In this document: in pieces, positions 16,681-23,917 of the stretch | How the letters are laid out: each line of letters opens with the position of its first letter | How positions within the stretch are numbered: the stretch's first letter is position 1 | Assembly: GCF_006542275.1 (NCBI RefSeq) | Contig: NZ_CP041217.1 | Span: 5,555,469 to 5,619,468 of the forward strand | DNA: 64,000 nucleotides | DNA from: Saccharibacillus brassicae | GTDB lineage: Bacteria; Bacillota; Bacilli; Paenibacillales; Paenibacillaceae | Reading direction: 5' to 3' | Notes under the pieces: model-generated | What the model was told of the DNA's origin: nothing | The model's database searches: none | What the model saw: the letters and a program-made list of their open reading frames with translations, nothing else | Position numbers and translations under genes: made by a program

Positions 16681-19229
16681 CGCAATCCCTCTCTTTCTTC
16701 GCTATGTGCGTGCGAATCGCTGCCCGTTCTCCCGCTCTCGCCCGGCGAAACGCCCGGCTGCACAGGCCGGTTGAATGCCAGGCGGAAGCCGCTGCGGCCG
16801 GAAGCCATCTGCCGTTTCCACAAGCCGGAACAAGCTTCTCGCCGCAGGCCGGCGGCCCGGGCCTCGGCGCTCCCTGCTCCTTCGCTCGCATCGGTCGCCG
16901 CGGCCTGTTCGCCTTCGCTTTCATCGGCCGCATGTGCCGCCGCGCCCACGTCCGCCGCCGGCGCTTCCAGCGCAAAATGGCACCACGCTTCGCCCGCAAG
17001 CGACGTGTGCGCACTCAGGCCGCCGCGGTAATCGATTACGGCGGCCGCTTTCGACAGCGAGCTGAACAGGCAGCGGCCGCCGAGCTTGAGATAGCTGCCA
17101 TTATGCAGCGACACCCGCTGCAGCCGCCCGGCCGCGTCGTAAGACAGCGTGCTGAGCAGCGCATCGGTGGACAGCGCCCCGAACGCGGCATGCGCATTGT
17201 CGTGCATGACCCGTCCGTCGGCGCGGTTGTTCACGTAAATTTCGATCCGTCCGCCTTCCGGGGACTTCAATACGAGGCCCTGCATGTCCGGACTTTGCCC
17301 GCTCGAAAGCGCCGGGTTTTCCGGGTCTTTCGAGTTTCCCGGATTTCCCGCGTTTACCCGTTCTTCCGGGTCTTCCGTCCCATCCACTCCGTCCGCCAGT
17401 CGGTTCACCTCAAGCCTGCCCCCGTCTGCGAGAGGCAGCAGGAACACGCCGACGAACTTTATCCGTCCGTCCGCCGAAGCGGAGCGGATCTTGACGTAAT
17501 CCGCTTCGGGAAACACGTCTTCCGGTCCGCTGCCCCGGGCGTAACCGTTCCGGTAGCCCTTCTCCCTGACGTATTGCTTGTGCACCGGATACGGGTGCAT
17601 CACATGCAGTTCCCGCTGCCCGTCCGTACTCGACAGGATCGGCTCCGCCGTGCCGCTCTCGATCTTCAAGCCTTCCGGCAGATGCAGCAGCCCTTCGAAC
17701 AGGCCGCCGCGCTCGGCATGCAAATCGTCGACGAGCACCATCGCCCCGTCGAGGCACAGAAAATGCCGGTAAAACCGCCGGTACAACCCGCTGTACGGCC
17801 CGGCGCAGTCGGCCAGCACATATTTGTAGCCCGGCAGGTCGATCCAGTCGGGAATAGAACCGGGGAATTTGGTCCCTTCCTCGATCAGCGCGGGCGGCTG
17901 GCCCGCTCCTTCGAACAGCACGACATTGTGCGCGGCGGACTGCCGGTAATATTGATTGTACAGCGGCTTGGAGTAGGCGCAGTGGCCGGAATCGTCGACG
18001 AACGCCTGCCCGTCGATGGTCAGGATGAACGTGCCCGCGTCCAGATGGTTATGGTTCCAGCTCTCGCCGGACCGGACGGCCAGCACGATCTGCTGCATGC
18101 CGCTGCGCCAGCGGACGAAGGCGGTGCCGGAATGCGCGAACACGGCGACACTTTCCGCCCCGGCGGACAGCGGCGCAAGCGTCTCCAGTCCTTCCGGGTA
18201 AAAAGCGAACTCCGCCGCTTCGGACGGATCGCCCTTGAGCGCGGCGAACAGGCCGAGCAGTTCGCCCCGGCGCTGCAGGTCGGCCAGCCGGAGCCAGACG
18301 TACGCATGCTTGCTCCGGTCGCCTTCGTCGCCGAAATGGAATGTACCGATGCCGCCGTCCGCCGCGGCGTAGATCGTCTCCAGATAGACGTCCGGCAGTT
18401 TGTCCAGCACCGGCAGTTGTCCCAGCGAAGAGTCGCCCGTTCGCCGGCGGTACGCCGCTTCGAACACGAAGAAATTGCCGAGTGCATAATCCAGATAGCC
18501 CATCGTCTCGGCATAATCGCCGTCCGGGCCGAAATTCGGCGGCTTGTTCTGCAGCACGCTGCCGGGATACGCAAACCATTCGCGTACGCCTTCCGCGATC
18601 GTGTGCAGCGCTTCTTCCGCATGCGGCACGCGGTGTTGAAGCGTCAGCAGCAGCAGGCCGGCCGCCGACACGCAGACGATCCACCAGTTATGGCCCATCG
18701 TGTCGAGCGCATGGATCTTGTCGGCCGGATGCAGCCAATCGCCGTACAGCGGCAGATACGCTTTAATGTACAGCGCCGCTTCGATCCGCTCCCGTTCCTC
18801 CGGCGCGCACGACGCGCGCACCGCTTCGTACGCCGACGACAGATACGTCCCGATGTCCGCCGTCCACAGGTCGGACTGCCGGCCGCCGCCGCTTTGATAC
18901 GTCCAGCTCTCTTCTTCGCCGATCAGCGCGATCAATCCGCGCACGAGCGCTTCCACTTGGGCGCTGCCGGTCATCCGGGCGTAGAACGCAAGGTTCTGCG
19001 CTTCTTTGGCCAACTGGCGTACTTCGTTGCCGAGCGTAAACCGCTTGCTGCCGCCGTGCGTTCGCCAACGCTGCCGCAGCGTATCTACCCGTTCCCGCGC
19101 CGTCGCCAGCCAATCGGCATCCCGCGCGGCCATCCCGGCCGCATACACGGCCCAGCCCCGCCGCATCGCCGGCTCCGCTTCGATCAGCCGCCTCGTCCGT
19201 TCAAGCGTGTCTTCGTCGTATACAAGCAT
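16677..19229 (-). CDS. Heparinase II/III family polysaccharide lyase
   Basis: The 850-aa protein has the heparinase II/III layout: an N-terminal alpha/alpha toroid (IHALDTMGHNWWIVCVSAAGLLLLTL; YPGSVLQNKPPNFGPDGDYAETMGYLDYAL) and a central beta-sandwich with RSGESWNHNHLDAGTFILTIDGQAFVDDSGHCAYSKPLYNQYYRQSAAHNVV, where the His and Tyr residues fit the catalytic and metal sites of PL12/PL15/PL21-type lyases. No signal peptide is seen, so it probably acts on imported oligosaccharides, upstream of the GH88 enzyme. A disordered Asn/Gly/Pro/Glu-rich stretch (around residue 625-650) interrupts the C-terminal sandwich. The ATG at 19229 has GGGAGG 8 bases upstream. The precise substrate (glycosaminoglycan-like, alginate-like or other uronic-acid polymer) cannot be told. 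Confidence 0.88.
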   Translation of the reverse strand: MLVYDEDTLERTRRLIEAEPAMRRGWAVYAAGMAARDADWLATARERVDTLRQRWRTHGGSKRFTLGNEVRQLAKEAQNLAFYARMTGSAQVEALVRGLIALIGEEESWTYQSGGGRQSDLWTADIGTYLSSAYEAVRASCAPEERERIEAALYIKAYLPLYGDWLHPADKIHALDTMGHNWWIVCVSAAGLLLLTLQHRVPHAEEALHTIAEGVREWFAYPGSVLQNKPPNFGPDGDYAETMGYLDYALGNFFVFEAAYRRRTGDSSLGQLPVLDKLPDVYLETIYAAADGGIGTFHFGDEGDRSKHAYVWLRLADLQRRGELLGLFAALKGDPSEAAEFAFYPEGLETLAPLSAGAESVAVFAHSGTAFVRWRSGMQQIVLAVRSGESWNHNHLDAGTFILTIDGQAFVDDSGHCAYSKPLYNQYYRQSAAHNVVLFEGAGQPPALIEEGTKFPGSIPDWIDLPGYKYVLADCAGPYSGLYRRFYRHFLCLDGAMVLVDDLHAERGGLFEGLLHLPEGLKIESGTAEPILSSTDGQRELHVMHPYPVHKQYVREKGYRNGYARGSGPEDVFPEADYVKIRSASADGRIKFVGVFLLPLADGGRLEVNRLADGVDGTEDPEERVNAGNPGNSKDPENPALSSGQSPDMQGLVLKSPEGGRIEIYVNNRADGRVMHDNAHAAFGALSTDALLSTLSYDAAGRLQRVSLHNGSYLKLGGRCLFSSLSKAAAVIDYRGGLSAHTSLAGEAWCHFALEAPAADVGAAAHAADESEGEQAAATDASEGAGSAEARAAGLRREACSGLWKRQMASGRSGFRLAFNRPVQPGVSPGESGRTGSDSHAHSEEREGLR

Positions 19230-19249
19230 ACTGGCGTCCTCCCGCAAGC

Positions 19250-19279
19250 GGCTCCGGCGCGATATTTTCGCCCGGAGCC
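19250..19279 (-). other. Intercistronic hairpin between binding-protein and lyase genes
   Basis: GGCTCCGG pairs with CCGGAGCC (19250-19257 with 19272-19279). On the minus strand no T-run follows, so it is not a terminator there. Its position just after the binding-protein gene is typical of a 3' stabilising stem that raises binding-protein mRNA relative to the enzymes downstream (inference). Confidence 0.5.
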
Positions 19280-19308
19280 GTTTTTTGGCCCAAGCTTGCG
19301 CTCCGGCC

Positions 19309-20925
19309 TTATTCGAACTTCATCGTGTACAGCTGCTCCATGAAGATCCACGAATCTTTGTTGTCTTGATACCATTTGGCGTACCAGTCTTCGAGCGCCG
19401 GCCCGCCGGATGCGTCCCACGATTTTTTGACGTCTGCCACGCCCTGATCGACGCTGTAGCCGCTGCCGCTGACGACCGCTTTGGCCATCGTGTCGTTCAT
19501 ATTGTTCCAGCCGTCGTTGAACGTCGTCGTCATCGCCTTGTCGAGCGACGGACGGAACTTGGCGTGCGTGAAGCCGGGGTGCGGATGCGCCGGATCGAGG
19601 TAGAGCTTGTCCATCTCGGCCGCGATCGCGAGCCATTCCCGGTCGACCGGATCTTTGGAGTCCAGCTGCCGTCCATCGACATTGCCGCTATCGAGAATAT
19701 ATTTGGGCATGAACATCCGGTAATCGTTCAGATAACCCATTTCCGTTTCGTTTTTCTGCTCGTCGATCGGTTTGATCGTGTCGCCTTCCCGGGTGTAATG
19801 CTCGCCTTCCACGCCGTTGGTCAGCGTCTCGACGGTAGACGGCGTGACCATGAAATCGATATAGTCCATGACCGCTTCCGGGTTTTTCGCATTCGCGTTG
19901 ACCGCGCCCGTAATCTGGATCGACGGATTGAAGTCCGGGCCGAACCGGCCGAATGGACTTTCCGGGAATGCCATCGCCGTAATCTTCGCGTTGGGATCGG
20001 TATTTTTGAGTGTATCGAAGTTTTTGCTGATGACCGACCGGTACGCCAGATAGATGCCGAGTTTGCCGCTGGCGAAGTCCTGCTCGGCTTTTTGCCCGTT
20101 TTTGTCCGAGAGGAAGTCTTTGTCCACGATGCCGTTCTCGAACAGCTTCTTCTTGAAATCGTAAGCCGGCTTGATCCGGTCGAACTGACGCACCAGCTGT
20201 CCGTCTTCGATGATAAACATCTCGTTCTGGAACATCGCGTCGACGTAGAACGAAGCGAACTGGCTGAGGTTCATGCCGAACGTGTCTTTGACGCCGTTGC
20301 CGTCCGGGTCCCCATTCGCAAAAGCATCGGCGACCGCGTACAGTTCGTCGACCGTCTGCGGCACTTCGAGGCCCAGCTTGTCGAGCCAATCCTGCCGGAT
20401 CACCATCGCGCCGAGCACTTCCGGCTTCGTCACCATGCCGATTCCGTACAGTTTGCCGTCCGGCTTCGTGCCGAGGGTGCGCAGCGCCGGCACTTTCTCG
20501 AGCAGCGCCTTGTATTCGGTACTGCCGCTCTCGATCAGCTCGTCCAGCGGCAGCAGCTGCTTCTGCGTCCAGAGCGAGTTCAGGAAATCGGTGTCGTATT
20601 CCAGCACGAGGTCGGGCGCGTCGCCGGAAGCGAACAGCATGCTGTATTTTTGCTGCGACTCGTTGCGCGGAATCGGCACGAACTCGACGTCGACCGGGCC
20701 GTTCTCGTCGATCCATTTCGTCCAGCGGTTGTCCGCGTACGTCCCTTCTTCTTTGGGGATCTGGCCCCGGTCGTAGATCGAGACGCTGATGGCGTCTTTG
20801 CCTGCGCCCGCCGTGCCTTCCGCCGCCTGTTTCTGGTCCGACCCGCATCCGCTCAGCACCATCGCCAGCGCCGCCGCGGCAGCAAGTCCGCCCCTCATCG
20901 TTTTGCCCCGTTTTTTCGCGTTCAT
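19309..20925 (-). CDS. Sugar ABC transporter substrate-binding lipoprotein (LplA-like)
   Basis: The 538-aa product has a lipoprotein signal (AAAALAMVLSGCGSDQ, Cys ~27) and the large extracellular solute-binding fold of the LplA/YtcQ family in Paenibacillus. Typical stretches are MLFASGDAPDLVLEYD, LYGIGMVTKPEVLGAMVIRQDWLDKLGLEVPQTVDELYAVADAFANGDPDGNG (the D-x-D-x-N-G calcium-like loop common in this family) and AKWYQDNKDSWIFMEQLYTMKFE at the end. It binds oligosaccharides at the cell surface and delivers them to the two permeases encoded just upstream. GAGGGG precedes the ATG. It is third in the operon, followed by a stabilising hairpin and the lyase gene. Confidence 0.93.
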   Translation of the reverse strand: MNAKKRGKTMRGGLAAAAALAMVLSGCGSDQKQAAEGTAGAGKDAISVSIYDRGQIPKEEGTYADNRWTKWIDENGPVDVEFVPIPRNESQQKYSMLFASGDAPDLVLEYDTDFLNSLWTQKQLLPLDELIESGSTEYKALLEKVPALRTLGTKPDGKLYGIGMVTKPEVLGAMVIRQDWLDKLGLEVPQTVDELYAVADAFANGDPDGNGVKDTFGMNLSQFASFYVDAMFQNEMFIIEDGQLVRQFDRIKPAYDFKKKLFENGIVDKDFLSDKNGQKAEQDFASGKLGIYLAYRSVISKNFDTLKNTDPNAKITAMAFPESPFGRFGPDFNPSIQITGAVNANAKNPEAVMDYIDFMVTPSTVETLTNGVEGEHYTREGDTIKPIDEQKNETEMGYLNDYRMFMPKYILDSGNVDGRQLDSKDPVDREWLAIAAEMDKLYLDPAHPHPGFTHAKFRPSLDKAMTTTFNDGWNNMNDTMAKAVVSGSGYSVDQGVADVKKSWDASGGPALEDWYAKWYQDNKDSWIFMEQLYTMKFE

Positions 20926-20975
20926 GTCTTTGCCCCTCTCTTGTGTAAATTTTCGGATAGAAGGTGTGCGGCCGT

Positions 20976-21851
20976 TCAGCCTTTGACCGAGCCGATCAGC
21001 ATCCCTTTGACGAAATATTTTTGCAAAAACGGATACACGAGCAGCATCGGCAGGATCATGACGACTATGCCGGCGGAACGGATCGACTCGGGCGTCAGTT
21101 TGCGGAACGCGTCGGGGTCGAGCATCGCCATTTCCGCCATCAGCGATTGGCTCTGGATCATGTTCTGCACGAGCACCGACAGATTGAACCGATCCGGGTC
21201 GTTAATATAGATCAGCACGTTAAAAAAGGAATTCCAGTGCGCCACCCCGTAGAACAGCGCGATGGTCGCGATGACCGGAATCGACAGCGGCAGCACAATT
21301 TGCAGGATAATGCGCCATTCGCCGCTGCCGTCGATCCGGGCGGCGTCTTCGAGTTCTTCCGGAATATTTTCAAAAAAAGACTTCAGCACGAGCAAATTGT
21401 AGACGCTGATCAGCCCCGGCAGCCATAACGCTCCGTAATTGCCGACCAGCCCAAGCGATTTGGCCAGCAGGTAGTTCGGAATCAGTCCCGCCGTAAACAG
21501 CATCGTGAACACGATCGCGAGCGTCAGCATCCGCCGGGCGTAGAAATGTTTGCGCGACAGCGGATACGCGGCGAGAATGGTAAACGCCATATTCAGCGCG
21601 GTGCCGACGATCGTAATGACCAGACTGTTGCGAAACGCGCCGACGACGTTCGTATCTTCGATCAGCTTGCCGTAAGCGGTCCAGGTAAAGTCCCGCGGCC
21701 ACAGCCCGACTGTGCCGAGCGTGATCGCTTCGCTGCCGCTGAGCGACAGCGCCACGATATGAATGATCGGCAGCAGGCAGCTCAGTGCGGCTAGCGCCAA
21801 AATCAGGTAATTGATACCGTAAAACACTTTTTCGCCGCGAGTGTCTTTCAT
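20976..21851 (-). CDS. Carbohydrate ABC transporter permease (YtcP/LplC type)
   Basis: The 291-aa integral membrane protein has six predicted helices and the binding-protein-dependent permease loop LEDAARIDGSGEWRIILQIVLPLSIPVIAT, which docks on the ATPase. The C-terminus PFLQKYFVKGMLIGSVKG is diagnostic of the MalG-side permease in LplABC-type systems. The N-terminus KVFYGINYLILALAALSCLLPIIHIVALSLS also fits. It lies 50 bases before the binding-protein gene and 55 bases after the first permease. No ATPase gene is in the operon; such importers normally borrow a shared MsmX-type ATPase. Confidence 0.93.
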   Translation of the reverse strand: MKDTRGEKVFYGINYLILALAALSCLLPIIHIVALSLSGSEAITLGTVGLWPRDFTWTAYGKLIEDTNVVGAFRNSLVITIVGTALNMAFTILAAYPLSRKHFYARRMLTLAIVFTMLFTAGLIPNYLLAKSLGLVGNYGALWLPGLISVYNLLVLKSFFENIPEELEDAARIDGSGEWRIILQIVLPLSIPVIATIALFYGVAHWNSFFNVLIYINDPDRFNLSVLVQNMIQSQSLMAEMAMLDPDAFRKLTPESIRSAGIVVMILPMLLVYPFLQKYFVKGMLIGSVKG

Positions 21852-21906
21852 GGGCCTATTCTCCTCTCGTCTGCACGCTTAAGTCCGCCGGACCCCGCTG
21901 CGCCGC

Positions 21907-22875
21907 TTACCATAATCCGCGTCCCGAACGCCGGGCGATCCCGTTGACGAGCAGGACAAGCGTCAGCCCGATCAGCGATTCGAACAGTCCCATCGCCGTC
22001 GCGTAGCTGAACTGCCCGGAGCCGAGGCCGACTTTGTAATTCCAGGTGCTGATCACTTCCGCCACGTTGACGACGACCGCGTTTTGCAGCACGTACACCT
22101 GATCAAAACCCACGTCCATCACATTGCCGATATTCAGAATGAACATGAGCACGATCGTCGGCATCAACCCGGGCAGCGTAATATGGCGGATCTGCTTCCA
22201 TTTGCCCGCCCCGTCCATCCCCGCCGCTTCGTACAGGCTCGGATCGATCGACGTCAGCGCGGCCAGATAGATGATCGCCGACCAGCCCGCCCCTTTCCAG
22301 ATGCCCGAAGCGACGAAGATCGAGATCCACGAACCTTCATTGAACAGAAACGGATACGTTCGGCCGGTCAGCCGCTCCAGCACGTTGTTGACAAAGCCGG
22401 TCTCGATCGAGAACAACATCAGCACGAGCCCGCCCACGATGACCCAGTTGAGAAAATGCGGAAGATACAGCAGCGTCTGCGCCCAACGTTTGAACCACGA
22501 GCGCCGCACTTCGTTGAGCAGAATCGCCAGGATGACCGGAAAAGGAAACCCGACAAACACGCTCAGCGCGCTCAGTACGAGCGTGTTGCGGATAATGCCC
22601 AGCGTGTCCGGATTTTGGAACAGGTATCTGTAGTTGTCGAAGCCGACCCACGGACTGCCCAGCAGGCCGTCGGCGAAGTTGTAATCCTTGAACGCGATCA
22701 CGAACCCGAACATGGGCACGTATTTGAAAAGAATAAAAAAAACGACGATCGGCAAAAACATGATCAACAGCGGTTTGTTCATGTTCCAGCGTCTTCGCCG
22801 GCCCAGCGCGCTTTGTTCGTTCAGGCGGCTCTTCTTGCCTGCGCCTTTGCGCGCCCCGATGTTCAGGCTGCCCAT
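21907..22875 (-). CDS. Carbohydrate ABC transporter permease (LplB type)
   Basis: The 322-aa membrane protein begins with a basic tail, then KPLLIMFLPIVVFFILFKYVPMFGFVIAFKDYNF, the classical LplB start. The ATPase-docking loop is LYEAAGMDGAGKWKQIRHITLPGLMPTIVLMFILNIGNVMDVGFDQVYVLQN. It ends NGIARRSGRGLW, also typical. The start at 22875 is chosen because GGAGGTGA is placed 5 bases upstream; an earlier in-frame codon at 22911 lacks a site. First gene of the operon, preceded by a CcpA-type palindrome. It pairs with the YtcP-type permease to form the channel. Confidence 0.93.
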   Translation of the reverse strand: MGSLNIGARKGAGKKSRLNEQSALGRRRRWNMNKPLLIMFLPIVVFFILFKYVPMFGFVIAFKDYNFADGLLGSPWVGFDNYRYLFQNPDTLGIIRNTLVLSALSVFVGFPFPVILAILLNEVRRSWFKRWAQTLLYLPHFLNWVIVGGLVLMLFSIETGFVNNVLERLTGRTYPFLFNEGSWISIFVASGIWKGAGWSAIIYLAALTSIDPSLYEAAGMDGAGKWKQIRHITLPGLMPTIVLMFILNIGNVMDVGFDQVYVLQNAVVVNVAEVISTWNYKVGLGSGQFSYATAMGLFESLIGLTLVLLVNGIARRSGRGLW

Positions 22876-22917
22876 CTGCTCACCTCCGGTTGGAATGGGA
22901 TGACGTTTCACGCTTAT

Positions 22918-22931
22918 AGTAAGCGCTTACT
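22918..22931. promoter_or_regulatory. Candidate CcpA cre site upstream of the sugar operon
   Basis: AGTAAGCGCTTACT is a perfect 14-bp palindrome whose core GTAAGCGCTTAC equals the cre consensus. It lies 43 bases upstream of the first permease start and overlaps a possible -10 (TACTAT), as expected for carbon catabolite repression. Confidence 0.7.
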
Positions 22932-22952
22932 TTTTGCTGCACCCCAACTGTA

Positions 22953-22972
22953 CCGAACACGGAAATGTTCGG
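22953..22972. promoter_or_regulatory. Inverted repeat, possible operator
   Basis: CCGAACA-6-TGTTCGG is a perfect 7-bp dyad just upstream of the cre palindrome. No T-run follows on either strand. It may be the site of the AraC/YesN-type regulator encoded nearby (inference). Confidence 0.4.
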
Positions 22973-23207
22973 CAATCGTCAGCTTTCGAGACCGTAACGT
23001 TTTTTGCGATTGGGGTGTTGAATTCGAGTATGGACAGTGAGGAAGCTTGCAGCGGCGCGGGATTCACGTTTTTTGACGGGGTTTCGATTTTTGTGGAAGG
23101 GGCGGGGAATGGTTTGGGAGAGAGTTATTTGGACATTCTGCCTGCTCAAGTCGAATCTTAACGAATCCTTATATCGCTATTTGCCGGTTTTTCGCCTTTT
23201 TGAAAAT

Positions 23208-23341
23208 CTAACGAATCGTCATATTCTTATTAGTCGTTAAAGAGCGATTTGAGTGCGTTTCGAGCCAAATAGCGTGATGACGATTCGTTAATAGGCATAA
23301 AATCGAGCTGGAGAGCAAATAGCGTGACTGAGATTCGTTAG
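23208..23341. repeat. 134-bp dispersed intergenic repeat, copy A
   Basis: The element begins CTAACGAATCGTCAT and ends GATTCGTTAG. It contains one forward and two reverse ~27-bp units of the type GCRAATAGCGTGnTGAnGATTCGTTA; the forward unit and first reverse unit can pair over 14 bp (TAACGAATCGTCAT). A further forward unit lies at about 23157-23188. An equal-length copy is at 32806-32939. The surrounding intergenic region (22973-23404) shows no other gene. Confidence 0.85.
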
Positions 23342-23404
23342 CCCGTTTGAATGAACGGTGGAGTTCCGCGCGCCAAAAGCGTTCATCGGTTTCCGCTCCA
23401 ACCC

Positions 23405-23445
23405 AAAAAACTGCCCGGGATGCTCATGCATCATCGGACAGTTTT
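23405..23445 (-). terminator. Terminator of the YtxH gene
   Basis: AAAACTGTCCG-type arms (23439-23445 with 23407-23413 and an inner GATGC/GCATC stem) are followed by TTTTTT on the minus strand, 50 bases after the YtxH stop codon. Confidence 0.8.
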
Positions 23446-23494
23446 GTAGGATTCGATCTCGATTATTCAATGTTGATGATTCAATCGGCAGGTC

Positions 23495-23806
23495 TTACGA
23501 CTTGAACGATTTCACTTCGCTTTTGATGTCGGAAGCTGCGGAAGTCGCTTCGTCTTTGAACTCGCGTACAACGTCCACGGACTCCTGCAGGATGCCTTTG
23601 ACTTCCTGACCTTTTTCCTTCAGCTCCTGGCTGCGTTCGTTCAGGACTGCGCCCTGCTCTTTGAGCAGATTAACGGTATTCATGAACTTGTCTTTCAGGG
23701 AAGCTCCTTCTTGCGCGGCGACGAGTACGGCCAGGCCGGCTCCGATCAATGCTCCGGCTACCGCACCGACGATAATTGCGTTATTTTCCGAGTTTGTAGT
23801 TGCCAT
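23495..23806 (-). CDS. YtxH domain protein
   Basis: The 103-aa protein has one N-terminal hydrophobic Gly/Ala-rich segment (AIIVGAVAGALIGAGLAVLVA), then charged, amphipathic helix up to the end (GASLKDKFMNTVNLLKEQGAVLNERSQELKEKGQEVKGILQESVDVVREFKDEATSAASDIKSEVKSF). This is the YtxH pattern: a small membrane-anchored helical protein, often stress-induced in Bacillus. Molecular role is unknown. GAGGAG lies before the ATG, and it has its own terminator. It is flanked by the repeat element and the AraC-type regulator. Confidence 0.85.
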   Translation of the reverse strand: MATTNSENNAIIVGAVAGALIGAGLAVLVAAQEGASLKDKFMNTVNLLKEQGAVLNERSQELKEKGQEVKGILQESVDVVREFKDEATSAASDIKSEVKSFKS

Positions 23807-23917
23807 GGTTTGTTGCTCCTCTCAGCTATTCGAATAGGCTTGCTGCATCGCTTCTCCTTTACGTATTACCCACTCTTCGCCGTTTTGCTCTCCTGTTCGC
23901 AATTTTATTCGAGTTCG

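Noticed and set aside
16704..19343. Plus-strand open frame of 879 codons opposite the heparinase-family gene
   Set aside because: The minus-strand product has coherent lyase motifs; the antisense translation is low-complexity and has no start context.
23157..23341. CRISPR-like spacing of repeated units
   Set aside because: Units alternate in orientation, are few and degenerate, spacers are unequal, and no cas gene is in the window.
23810..23900. Sigma-B promoter for the YtxH gene
   Set aside because: A GGGTAA -10-like sequence is present but no GTTTAA-like -35 lies at 13-15 bases.
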